DNA from: Kiritimatiellia bacterium
GTDB taxonomy: Bacteria; Verrucomicrobiota; Kiritimatiellia; RFP12; UBA1067
Direction: 5' to 3'
Length of the DNA stretch: 19,410 nt
Assembly (NCBI GenBank): GCA_024405335.1
Contig: JAKSOX010000013.1
Coordinates: forward strand, 1-19,410
Shown here: positions 8,274 through 14,663 of the stretch, in pieces
Numbering within the stretch: position 1 is the first letter of the stretch
Layout: each line of letters begins with the position of its first letter
Translations under genes and position numbers: made by a program
The notes under the pieces: model-generated
The model's database searches: none
What the model saw: only the letters and a program-made list of their open reading frames with translations
Told to the model about the DNA's origin: nothing

Positions 8274-8298
8274 TTCGCGCGGGTGGACGTGGTATATT
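8270..8298 (+). promoter_or_regulatory. Promoter of the secreted beta-helix protein gene
   Basis: A TTGATT -35 (8270-8275) and a TATATT -10 (8293-8298) are separated by 17 bases, and TG one base before the -10 makes it an extended -10. The -35 contains the apbE stop codon. Transcription would start near 8305, only about four bases before the ATG at 8309. Confidence 0.65.
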
Positions 8299-8308
8299 TC
8301 GCGTTGCC

Positions 8309-10777
8309 ATGAAACGGTTCGGCAAATGCGCAAACGCCCGGAAAACGGGTCGGCTTTTCGTCCTCGCGGCGATGGCCGCGGCGGCGTTTTGCGCATTCGG
8401 CGAGACATGGCATCTTGCTGGAGACGACGGCGGCGGAACTTCGTCGTTGGTGAGCGGACAGGGGGCCGGCTGGGAAACGGCGGACGGCAGCCAGACGACA
8501 AAGGTCGTCGGCGGCGAAGACGACTACGTCATCGACGGCCATCAGATGCGGACTCCGGAGGGTTCGGACGTCACTTTCGGCGGCCGTTCGCTTTCCATGA
8601 TCGGAGGGACGATTCTTTTCAAGGGCAGCACGCCCGGAAAGCGCGTGAACTTGCCCAATTTTCTCGTGCCCGGCGGAACGGCGCTTTTCAAAGGCGGAGT
8701 CAACGAGAGCACGTTCACGGTCGGCGGCAGTTGCGCGATTGCGGCGGGTGCGGCGTTGAGCGTCAACACGAGCGCCGACGGCGGGCATTTCCGCAACTTC
8801 ATTTTGGAGATGAACTTCAGCGGCGACGGCACGATCCAGTTGGTGACGCCGGACAATTCGAAGCAGTCGACCGTCACCTTGGCCGGTTCGCTGGCCGATT
8901 TCACCGGCAACGTCTCGGCCGGCGGCGTCTGGCAGATTTTCCAGATCGCCTCGGAGGATTCTTATCCCGCCGACACGGCCGAAGGGCGTCCTGCTGGCGT
9001 GTCCGTGGTCGGCGGAACCCAGTTGGACGTGCTGGCTTCGGGCACCATCGGACCCAATCGCGGACTCGATCTGGGCAAGACCGTCCCCGTGACGATAAAC
9101 GTCGCCGAGGGCGTGACGTTGACGGTGACGGGTCCGATCGGAGGTTCCGCCGGTTTCGCCAAAACCGGTCCCGGAACGGTTGTCCTCGCCGGTGGTTCGC
9201 TTTCGGGGACCGTGGCGATTCTGGAAGGCGTCGTGCAGGTGGACGATCCGGCCGACATCCCGAACGCGCAGTTCGTCGAGGACGGCGGCACGCTCGTGGT
9301 GATGGCGCGAAAGGCCGTTGCCGCCGACGCCGGCGTCACCTGGGCGAAGGTTATTGTCGCCAACGCGGCCGACATTGCGCTTCGGAACGTCGAGGCGCGG
9401 CTGGACGGCGGGGACTGGGCGGTGATTTGCCGCGAATTGGCGGCGGGCGACAGCGCCAAATGGGTTTTCGAGGGCCTGTCGGCGGCGACGGAGTACACGG
9501 CCGAGGCGCGGGCCGTGCTGCCGGACGCAACGGTTACGAATCTCGGCGTCAAGGGGTTTTCAACCAGAAGCGAGACTCTGGTCCGCTATTCAAGAGGGGA
9601 TGACGGCAGCGGAAGTTCGTCTTTGTACGCGGCAGGCGGTCCGGGATGGGAAGATGCTGGCGGAACCGCGGTCGGGAGCGTCGTTGACTCGGCGTGCGAC
9701 TACGTCGTGCGCAACGGACACCAGCCGCGAACGCTGGAAACGGCCACCGATCAGGTCTTTGCCGGGCATGCGCTCGTCTGCCGGCAGGGAAGGGTGAACA
9801 TGAAGGTTGTTTGTCCGGGCGCGGTGAGATTCACCACCTTCATCAGCTACGATGGCCGTCTGAGCAATCTCTGGAACGCGAGTGCGGCGGGCAGCACCGA
9901 ACTGGGGCAAATCGTCGACGGCGAGTTCTACGTCCCGGCGGGCGGCGCTTTGTTCGCCGGTTCTTCGGACGGCGACCAGCGGTTGACGACCTTGTGCGCC
10001 GACGTGCGCGGACGCGGCGCCGTGGTGGTCGACGGGCAGTCGGTGCCGACGGCGACGGCGCCCAAGGGACTCAATTTCGCCGGCGACAACAGCTGCTTTT
10101 TCGGCGTCGTCACGAACTCCGGCAACAACCAGATCGGTTTCGCGTCCGCGAAGTCCTGGCCGGGCGACTGCGACGAACTCATGGACGGCGTCGTGTTCGC
10201 TCCCGGGAAGTCCGGCTGGCTCGTCTTCGGCGAGTCGGTGTCATGCGACACGCCGAACCGCCGCGTCGTGCTCGGCAACGGCAACGTGGTGCGCGTCGCG
10301 TCCGGCAAGGCGGTGCGACTGAACGCGCCGCTCGTGGCGCCCAACGGGCTGGTCAAGGCGGGCGGCGGCGCACTGGTCCTGTGCGACGGCAGAAACGCGG
10401 TCGAAGGGACGATACGGGTGGAAGAAGGCCAGTTGGGATGGGAGGACCCCGGCGTTTTCGGCGCGGCGGTGCTTCGTTTCGCCGCAGGCGCCGGCATCTT
10501 TGTGACGAAACGCACCCAGCCGAAGGAATTCGACGCGCTTCCTGAGGGTTTTGGCAAATTCGTGTTCGATTTCGGCGAAGAATTGCCGAAATCCGGAAGC
10601 GTGTTGCGCGTGCCGGCGCATGTCGCGATTCCGGTCGGCGATCTCTCCGTCACGGTGAGATGCACGCATCCCAAGTTTGACTTGGGCTGTTTTTCGCTTC
10701 GCGTGACGGCGGACGGCGAAGGCAAGACGCTTTCCTGGCGCTACGTCAAACACGGCACGGTGTTCATCGTGAAGTGA
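8309..10777 (+). CDS. Secreted beta-helix protein with passenger-associated repeats
   Basis: This 822-residue protein has a signal peptide (basic MKRFGKCANARKTGR, hydrophobic LFVLAAMAAAAFCA, cleavage near residue 29). The body is Gly/Val/Thr-rich and resembles autotransporter-associated beta-strand repeats: GFAKTGPGTVVLAGG near residue 283 and GLVKAGGGALVLCDG near residue 680, each followed by a VEEG-like strand. There are two homologous halves. GDDGGGTSSLVSGQGAGWE (about 39-57) matches GDDGSGSSSLYAAGGPGWE (about 429-447), and DYVIDGHQMRT matches DYVVRNGHQPRT. Between them, residues about 345-425 look like a fibronectin type III domain (FEGLSAATEYTAEARAV). No beta-barrel translocator, LPXTG motif or PEP-CTERM signal follows; the protein ends in SWRYVKHGTVFIVK. 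It is probably a surface or extracellular adhesin-like protein. The start is set by the signal peptide and promoter; no Shine-Dalgarno site is visible. Confidence 0.85.
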   Translation: MKRFGKCANARKTGRLFVLAAMAAAAFCAFGETWHLAGDDGGGTSSLVSGQGAGWETADGSQTTKVVGGEDDYVIDGHQMRTPEGSDVTFGGRSLSMIGGTILFKGSTPGKRVNLPNFLVPGGTALFKGGVNESTFTVGGSCAIAAGAALSVNTSADGGHFRNFILEMNFSGDGTIQLVTPDNSKQSTVTLAGSLADFTGNVSAGGVWQIFQIASEDSYPADTAEGRPAGVSVVGGTQLDVLASGTIGPNRGLDLGKTVPVTINVAEGVTLTVTGPIGGSAGFAKTGPGTVVLAGGSLSGTVAILEGVVQVDDPADIPNAQFVEDGGTLVVMARKAVAADAGVTWAKVIVANAADIALRNVEARLDGGDWAVICRELAAGDSAKWVFEGLSAATEYTAEARAVLPDATVTNLGVKGFSTRSETLVRYSRGDDGSGSSSLYAAGGPGWEDAGGTAVGSVVDSACDYVVRNGHQPRTLETATDQVFAGHALVCRQGRVNMKVVCPGAVRFTTFISYDGRLSNLWNASAAGSTELGQIVDGEFYVPAGGALFAGSSDGDQRLTTLCADVRGRGAVVVDGQSVPTATAPKGLNFAGDNSCFFGVVTNSGNNQIGFASAKSWPGDCDELMDGVVFAPGKSGWLVFGESVSCDTPNRRVVLGNGNVVRVASGKAVRLNAPLVAPNGLVKAGGGALVLCDGRNAVEGTIRVEEGQLGWEDPGVFGAAVLRFAAGAGIFVTKRTQPKEFDALPEGFGKFVFDFGEELPKSGSVLRVPAHVAIPVGDLSVTVRCTHPKFDLGCFSLRVTADGEGKTLSWRYVKHGTVFIVK

Positions 10778-10800
10778 AATCCGCCGCCGCAATCCGCCGC

Positions 10801-10819
10801 CAGCCGAGCGGGCTGTTTT
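10801..10819 (+). terminator. Weak Rho-independent terminator after the beta-helix gene
   Basis: CAGCC (10801-10805) pairs with GGCTG (10811-10815) around a five-base loop and is followed by TTTT. The stem is short, so this is a candidate only; its place 23 bases after the stop fits. Confidence 0.45.
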
Positions 10820-10832
10820 CGCGTGGCGCACT

Positions 10833-10978
10833 CCCGCTATGGCGACGCGCGTTTGTCGCTATGGCGACGCGCGTTTGTCGCTATGGCGACTCGCGTTTGT
10901 CGCTATGGCGGAAATGCCGTGTCGCTATGGCGGAAACGGCGTGTCGCTATGGCGACATGTCGTCGTCGCTATGGCGAC
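10833..10978. repeat. Array of seven palindromic cores at exact 22-bp spacing
   Basis: The core GTCGCTATGGCGAC begins at 10833 (first two bases changed to CC), 10855, 10877, 10899, 10921, 10943 and 10965, a constant period of 22. Each core pairs GTCGC with GCGAC around TATG. The remaining eight to ten bases of each unit vary. Units 1-3 share a CGCGTTT tail. Units 4-5 read GAAA directly after GGCG, losing the outer AC. Units 6-7 share ACA. Because 22 is not a multiple of three, the array reads open in all frames and is not coding. About two helical turns per unit puts all cores on one face of the DNA. It lies between the beta-helix gene and a RhuM-like remnant. Possible roles are a cooperative protein-binding array, an iteron-like element or a set of small RNA hairpins. 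Confidence 0.9.
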
Positions 10979-11063
10979 AATGCCCTGCCCCAACCGAGGT
11001 CGTCCTTTTGCGTGCGTTTCAAAATGTCAGATGTGAAGAAAGGAAATATGGGAGAGGGATTTG

Positions 11064-11300
11064 ATGGCAAACGAACTTATGGCAACACAAACTGAGATCG
11101 TCGTCTGTCAACCAGATGACATGACGAGATTGGAAGTGAAGCTTTCAGATGATCCGGTATGGCCGACACAAGAGCAAATGGCAGATTGGTTTCAGCGCGA
11201 TCGCTCTGTTGTCAGTCGCCATATTCGCAATGCTTTTCAGGAAGGAGAAGTGGACGAGGCGAATTGTTTGCATTTTTTGCAAACAAATTTAAAGGTCGCC
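11064..11300 (+). pseudogene. Truncated RhuM-family (virulence RhuM-like) gene fragment
   Basis: The reading frame from ATG 11064 (GGAGAGG at 11051-11057 upstream) matches the start of RhuM-like proteins. It has TEIVVCQPDDMTRLEVKL, then the helix-turn-helix region TQEQMADWFQRDRSVVSRHI and RNAFQEGEVDE. The family normally continues for some 200 further residues with a segment of the YYNLDAIISVGYRV type. Here resemblance stops near residue 75 at a hairpin, and the frame runs out into the next gene's promoter and signal-peptide region. The usual WLTQ motif reads WPTQ, another sign of decay. The stretch is visibly lower in GC than its neighbours, which suggests acquired DNA. RhuM-like proteins often occur near restriction or mobile loci; their biochemical function is poorly known. 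Confidence 0.65.
11264..11286. repeat. Perfect 9-bp inverted repeat at the end of the RhuM remnant
   Basis: TTGTTTGCA (11264-11272) and TGCAAACAA (11278-11286) are exact inverted copies around TTTTT. The stem is A/T-rich and sits where similarity to RhuM ends and base composition changes. It could be a deletion junction, a binding site or a weak terminator. Confidence 0.6.
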
Positions 11301-11332
11301 GCGTTCCCGGCCGGTGTTGCGATTGATTTTCG

Positions 11333-11361
11333 TGGATTTTCGGGGACGGTTTTGATACAAT
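11333..11361 (+). promoter_or_regulatory. Promoter of the GH32 gene (extended -10)
   Basis: TACAAT at 11356-11361 is preceded by TGA, forming an extended -10. The -35 at 17-base spacing is TGGATT (11333-11338), a three-of-six match. It lies 21 bases upstream of the chosen ATG. Confidence 0.5.
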
Positions 11362-11382
11362 TCCGAAATTGGAGGTATGTGG

Positions 11383-13095
11383 ATGAAGAAACTGCTTTTG
11401 ATTGCCTTGGCTGCGCTGACGGGAATCCCCGCCGTCGGCGAAACCGTTTCCGGCGATGCGCCGCAGAAGGCGGCGTCGGCGGCCGCCGCGGGCGGCGGCG
11501 CGGCGCGCACGCTGACGGTTGAAAAGGACGTGCTCCATCTTCCGATCGGCAACGGAGCGCGGAAAGTCAAATTGCTGCGCAGTTCCCCGGGGGCGAATCT
11601 GCCGCCGCTCGACGTGCAACTCGTCCCGGCCGCGAAGGCCGACTGGTGGGCGCCGATGGACGTTTCCGCGCTGCGCGGACGCGCACTGACCTTCCGGATC
11701 GCCGATCCGTCCGCTGGCGGCGTGGACCTCCTCGCGGGGATTTCCGCCGCGGCCCCCGAGCCGCGTCCTCGCGCGTCCGAAATGCGCCGTCCGCAATTCC
11801 ACTATTCGCAGCGGTTCGGCTGGAACAACGATCCGAACGGCATGGTCTGGCGCGACGGCGAATGGCATTTCTTCCACCAGCACAACCCCTACGGCATCGG
11901 CTGGGGCAACATGCACTGGAACCACGCCGTCACCCGCGATTTCGTGCATTGGACCGAACTCGGCGACGCGCTCGTCCCCGACGCGAGCGGCACGATGTTC
12001 AGCGGCTGCGGCGTCGTCGACCGCGAGAATGTCGCCGGGTTCGGGGCGAACGCGCTCGTGTTCTTCTACACGGCGGCGGGCGACTCGTACTCCCAGTGCC
12101 TCGCGTCCTCCGTCGACGGGCGCAAGCTCGTCAAGCATCCGGGCAATCCGATCATCGGCAGCCGCTCGCGGTGGAACCGCGACCCGAAGGTGTTCTGGCA
12201 CGCGCCTTCGAAGGCGTGGGTGATGGTGCTCTACGGCGACGACGGCAAGAACCACCAGTTCTGGATCTACCGTTCGCGGAACCTCAAGGACTGGACGCCG
12301 GCGTCGACGCTCGTGGGCGATCCGCTCGGGAAGAGGGACTGGCGCTACGAGTGCCCGGGACTCGAAGAGCTGCGCATCGAAGGCGAAAAGGGGACGGCCT
12401 GGGTGCTGTGGGGGGCGGGCCCGCTCTACGACGTCGGCGATTTCGACGGGTTCGTCTTCAAGCCGGCCGAGGAGAAGCTCTACTGGGTGCAGGACCGCGG
12501 AAAGACCTACTACGCGGCGCAGACCTTCTCGAACGCGCCCGACGGGCGCTGCGTGTGGATCGCCTGGCTGATGCTGCCCCAGGAGCGGCAAAACACCTTC
12601 AGCCAGTCGTACAGTCTGCCGATGGATTTGTCGTTGCGCCGCACGAAGGACGGGCTGCGGCTCGTGCGCCGCGTGGCGAAGGAACTGGCCGCGCTGCGGA
12701 AGGGGCCTGCGGTGCCGCTGGCGCAGTTCAAAGGCGAACTCGTGGAGGCGCATCTCGCGTGCACGCCGCCGGCGAACGGCGTTGTACGTTTCGACCTGCG
12801 CGGCATTCCGCTCGCCTACGACGCCCGGGCGAAGACGCTTTCGGTCGACGGGAAGACGGTGGAATGGCCGATTGAAGGAAATCGTCTCGCGTTGCGGGTC
12901 TTCCTCGATCGCACGAGCATTGAAATCCTCTCCGAAGACGGGTTGCTTCTCGTGCCGAAACACGTGTCGCCCGATCCCGCGCGCCGCACGCTTTCGGCCA
13001 CCGTGCCGCCCGGCACGGCGGACTGCGATTTCCGCGCGTACGAGCTGTCGCCGATCGACGTCGTTCCCGCGGCGGGCTTGGCGGACGCGCTTTGA
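11383..13095 (+). CDS. Secreted GH32 fructan hydrolase (levanase/fructanase type)
   Basis: Glycoside hydrolase family 32 enzymes cleave beta-fructosidic bonds in sucrose, inulin or levan with retention. This 570-residue protein has all three catalytic elements: the nucleophile in WNNDPNG (D150), the transition-state stabiliser in RDPKVF (D267) and the acid/base in ECPG (E323). The signal peptide MKKLLLIALAALTGIPAVG indicates export. Residues about 45-125 form an N-terminal beta domain before the five-bladed propeller, as in bacterial levanases, and a beta-sandwich follows (VFLDRTSIEILSEDG near the C-terminus). ATG 11383 is chosen because GGAGG (11371-11375) lies 7 bases upstream; ATG 11377 is too close. 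No fructan transporter or fructokinase is next to it. Substrate preference between levan and inulin cannot be decided. Confidence 0.94.
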   Translation: MKKLLLIALAALTGIPAVGETVSGDAPQKAASAAAAGGGAARTLTVEKDVLHLPIGNGARKVKLLRSSPGANLPPLDVQLVPAAKADWWAPMDVSALRGRALTFRIADPSAGGVDLLAGISAAAPEPRPRASEMRRPQFHYSQRFGWNNDPNGMVWRDGEWHFFHQHNPYGIGWGNMHWNHAVTRDFVHWTELGDALVPDASGTMFSGCGVVDRENVAGFGANALVFFYTAAGDSYSQCLASSVDGRKLVKHPGNPIIGSRSRWNRDPKVFWHAPSKAWVMVLYGDDGKNHQFWIYRSRNLKDWTPASTLVGDPLGKRDWRYECPGLEELRIEGEKGTAWVLWGAGPLYDVGDFDGFVFKPAEEKLYWVQDRGKTYYAAQTFSNAPDGRCVWIAWLMLPQERQNTFSQSYSLPMDLSLRRTKDGLRLVRRVAKELAALRKGPAVPLAQFKGELVEAHLACTPPANGVVRFDLRGIPLAYDARAKTLSVDGKTVEWPIEGNRLALRVFLDRTSIEILSEDGLLLVPKHVSPDPARRTLSATVPPGTADCDFRAYELSPIDVVPAAGLADAL

Positions 13096-13137
13096 TTTTC
13101 GCGGAAACCTTCCCGAACGCGGCAGACGGACGGGGGG

Positions 13138-13166
13138 TGGTCGCGCGGCGGTGGATTTGGTACAAT
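13138..13166 (+). promoter_or_regulatory. Promoter of the GNAT gene (extended -10)
   Basis: TACAAT at 13161-13166 is preceded by TGG, an extended -10. The -35 position (13138-13143, TGGTCG) is poor, so the extended -10 probably carries recognition. It lies about 50 bases before the ATG. Confidence 0.5.
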
Positions 13167-13216
13167 GCGGAGCCGTGGTTGTTTGGTTCAATTGTCAAAG
13201 TGTGAAAGGAATTGAA

Positions 13217-13708
13217 ATGGACGCAGGAAACGACATCTTGATTCGCCTTTACGGGCAGGGAGATCACGGCGAGGCCTTCCGCGCGCTGGAGGCGAAGGGA
13301 ATCGTCGTCAAGCGGATGATGGCGGTCGACACGTCGCAGACGCTGGAGTTCGTCACGCGCAACTTCTCGGCGATCTGGGCCGACGAGGCGCGCTTCGCGA
13401 TGATGCACCGCAACTGCTTCATCGCCGTCGAGGGAACGAAGCTCGTCGGATTCGCCTGCATCCAGGCGACCGCGCCGGAGTTCTTCGGTCCGATCGGCGT
13501 ATTGCCGGAGGCGCGCGGCAAGGGCGTTGCGACGGCCCTGCTGCACCGGGCGATGCTGGCGATGAAGGACAAGGGCTACAAATACGCCGTCGCCGGGGCC
13601 GTGCGCGGGCCGATGGCGCGGATCATCAAGCGCAACTATTCCGCGATCGAGATTCCCGAAAGCATCGGATCGTACGAAGACCTGATCGACCCCGGAATCG
13701 TCGATTGA
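13217..13708 (+). CDS. GNAT-family N-acetyltransferase
   Basis: This 163-residue protein has the acetyl-CoA-binding signature of the GNAT fold. GPIGVLPEARGKGVATALLHRAM (residues about 94-116) includes the RGKGVA pyrophosphate-binding loop, followed by GYKYAVAGAV. The N-terminal half contains FIAVEGTKLVGFACIQ, the usual beta-strand pair before the loop. The final segment (FVTRNFSAIWADEARFAMMH is N-terminal; IKRNYSAIEIPESIGSYEDL is C-terminal) gives no substrate clue. ATG 13217 follows AAAGGA (13205-13210) at 6 bases. It has its own likely promoter and is not tightly linked to either neighbour, so it is probably monocistronic. Small-molecule or protein acetylation are both possible. Confidence 0.88.
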   Translation: MDAGNDILIRLYGQGDHGEAFRALEAKGIVVKRMMAVDTSQTLEFVTRNFSAIWADEARFAMMHRNCFIAVEGTKLVGFACIQATAPEFFGPIGVLPEARGKGVATALLHRAMLAMKDKGYKYAVAGAVRGPMARIIKRNYSAIEIPESIGSYEDLIDPGIVD

Positions 13709-14039
13709 CCGTTTCGCCCGTCTTTGTCGCGTCAGCGCGGTTTTGCGAACTGCCCGGCATCTGGGAAGGCGAGGTCGATGATGAAGAGGATTCTTTGTTT
13801 GCATATCCAATTACGGGTCATTATCGGATGAGGCAGTCGCAAAACCATGCCAACGCGGACGCGCGTCCCCACCAAATCGGGCGGAATTGGCAGGGTCACG
13901 CGTCCCGCGTGACCGCAACGCCGAGGTTGCGACGATGATAAGACGGGTCGTGCCAAAATCGTGCCGATCAATTGCGGCTTTCGGTATGTGCTGGTGTGGC
14001 AGTGAAAAATAGGGTCGCCAAAATTTCTGATTTTTGGTC
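13709..14039. other. Gene-free region with several dyad symmetries
   Basis: I see no convincing coding sequence. A weak hairpin (CGCG-TCAG-CGCG then GTTTT, 13728-13744) may end the GNAT transcript. A 17-codon-scale mini frame starts at 13778/13781 (MKRILCLHIQ) and stops at 13831. A 12-bp self-complementary sequence lies at 13857-13868, a perfect 9-bp stem with a three-base loop at 13894-13914, and a 5-bp stem at 13915-13930, with no T-run after any of them. The seven-base direct repeat TCGTGCC occurs near 13950. Part of the stretch is lower in GC, as expected for decayed or acquired DNA. Confidence 0.6.
13894..13914. repeat. Perfect 9-bp hairpin in the gene-free region
   Basis: GGTCACGCG (13894-13902) and CGCGTGACC (13906-13914) are exact inverted copies around TCC. 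A second stem, GCAAC/GTTGC (13915-13919 and 13926-13930), abuts it. Neither strand has a U-tract after it, so a simple terminator is unlikely. Confidence 0.7.
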
Positions 14040-14068
14040 TTGCATGACGGCGTCGCACGTGATATACT
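14040..14068 (+). promoter_or_regulatory. Promoter of the S10 ribosomal protein operon
   Basis: A TTGCAT -35 (14040-14045) and a TATACT -10 (14063-14068) are separated by exactly 17 bases, with TG one base before the -10. Transcription would start near 14075. An A/T-rich segment at 14018-14037, containing a CCAAAA/TTTTGG dyad, occupies the position of an UP element. Confidence 0.7.
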
Positions 14069-14074
14069 TGCGGC

Positions 14075-14339
14075 TCCTTTTTTGAGGAAAACAGGTGAGA
14101 TACGGTCCTGAAGGGCAACCGCAGGACACGTCCGGACCAAGAGAAAAACGCTCGTGGAAGCCGGAGGAAGGCGCCGCGGGCGTTTCCCGTTTTCGCCGTT
14201 TGCCGCAAAAAGGAACTGTTTGAAGACCCAATCGCGCAGCGGCTTGCGAGGCCCGGCCGGCAACGGGGAGTGCCCGTCCGTCCAAAGCGCGATCGTCGGA
14301 AGACAGGTGAACCGAAACAAAAACAAAGGAAAAGAAGAG
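14075..14339 (+). promoter_or_regulatory. Long structured leader of the S10 operon
   Basis: About 265 bases separate the inferred start of transcription from the rpsJ ATG. Possible stems are GTCCTG/CAGGAC (14105-14110 with 14122-14127), AAACGC/GCGTTT (14146-14151 with 14180-14185) and GGCA/TGCC (14259-14262 with 14271-14274). In Escherichia coli the S10 leader mediates feedback by ribosomal protein L4; similar autoregulation is plausible here but the sequence is not recognisably the same element. The frame of rpsJ stays open back to 14154, but that upstream part does not resemble S10. Confidence 0.5.
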
Positions 14340-14651
14340 ATGCAACAGCAGAGGATACGCATCCGCCTTCAGGCATACGATCACCGTGTGCTGGATCAGG
14401 CCGTCGGTGGAATCATCGACACGGCCAGGGGGACGGGTGCGCAGGTGGTGGGGCCGATTCCGCTCCCCACGCGCGTCGAGCGTTTCACGGTGAACCGTTC
14501 GCCGAACGTCGACAAAAAGTCAATGGACCAGTTCGAGATGCGGACGCACAAGCGTCTGCTCGACATCGTCAACCCCACGGCGAAAACGATCGACGAACTG
14601 AAGAAGCTCAACCTGCCCGCGGGCGTGGACATCACGATCCGGGCGTCGTAA
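14340..14651 (+). CDS. rpsJ: 30S ribosomal protein S10
   Basis: S10 is a head protein of the small ribosomal subunit and, as NusE, part of the transcription antitermination complex. The 103-residue sequence is complete: RIRIRLQAYDHRVLDQAV at the start, GPIPLPTRVERFTVNRSPNVDKKS in the long loop that binds 16S rRNA, and RTHKRLLDIVNPTAKTIDEL. ATG 14340 gives the standard N-terminus; AAAGGAAAAGAAGAG upstream is a purine-rich ribosome site. It is the first gene of the operon, and its stop lies 12 bases before rplC. Confidence 0.98.
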   Translation: MQQQRIRIRLQAYDHRVLDQAVGGIIDTARGTGAQVVGPIPLPTRVERFTVNRSPNVDKKSMDQFEMRTHKRLLDIVNPTAKTIDELKKLNLPAGVDITIRAS

Positions 14652-14663
14652 GGAGGACTTCTC

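Noticed and set aside
10833..10978. CRISPR array
   Set aside because: The conserved core is only 12-14 bases and the variable parts 8-10 bases, far below CRISPR repeat and spacer sizes, and no cas genes are nearby.
10774..11095. Repeat-containing proteins (RYGD/SLWR/VAMA type) in three overlapping frames
   Set aside because: They are the same 22-bp DNA repeat read in different frames; no frame has a credible start or any family resemblance.
13894..13930. Rho-independent terminator
   Set aside because: The stem is strong, but no T-run follows on either strand.
13705..13938. 77-residue plus-strand frame after the GNAT gene
   Set aside because: It starts inside the GNAT stop region, crosses the dyad cluster and shows no domain or codon pattern typical of the neighbours.
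14154..14339. N-terminal extension of S10
   Set aside because: The open frame upstream of ATG 14340 has no S10 similarity, and the standard S10 N-terminus begins at 14340.
13732..14384. Long minus-strand reading frames across the gene-free region
   Set aside because: Their translations are low-complexity, resemble no family, overlap the S10 promoter and leader, and have no ribosome site.
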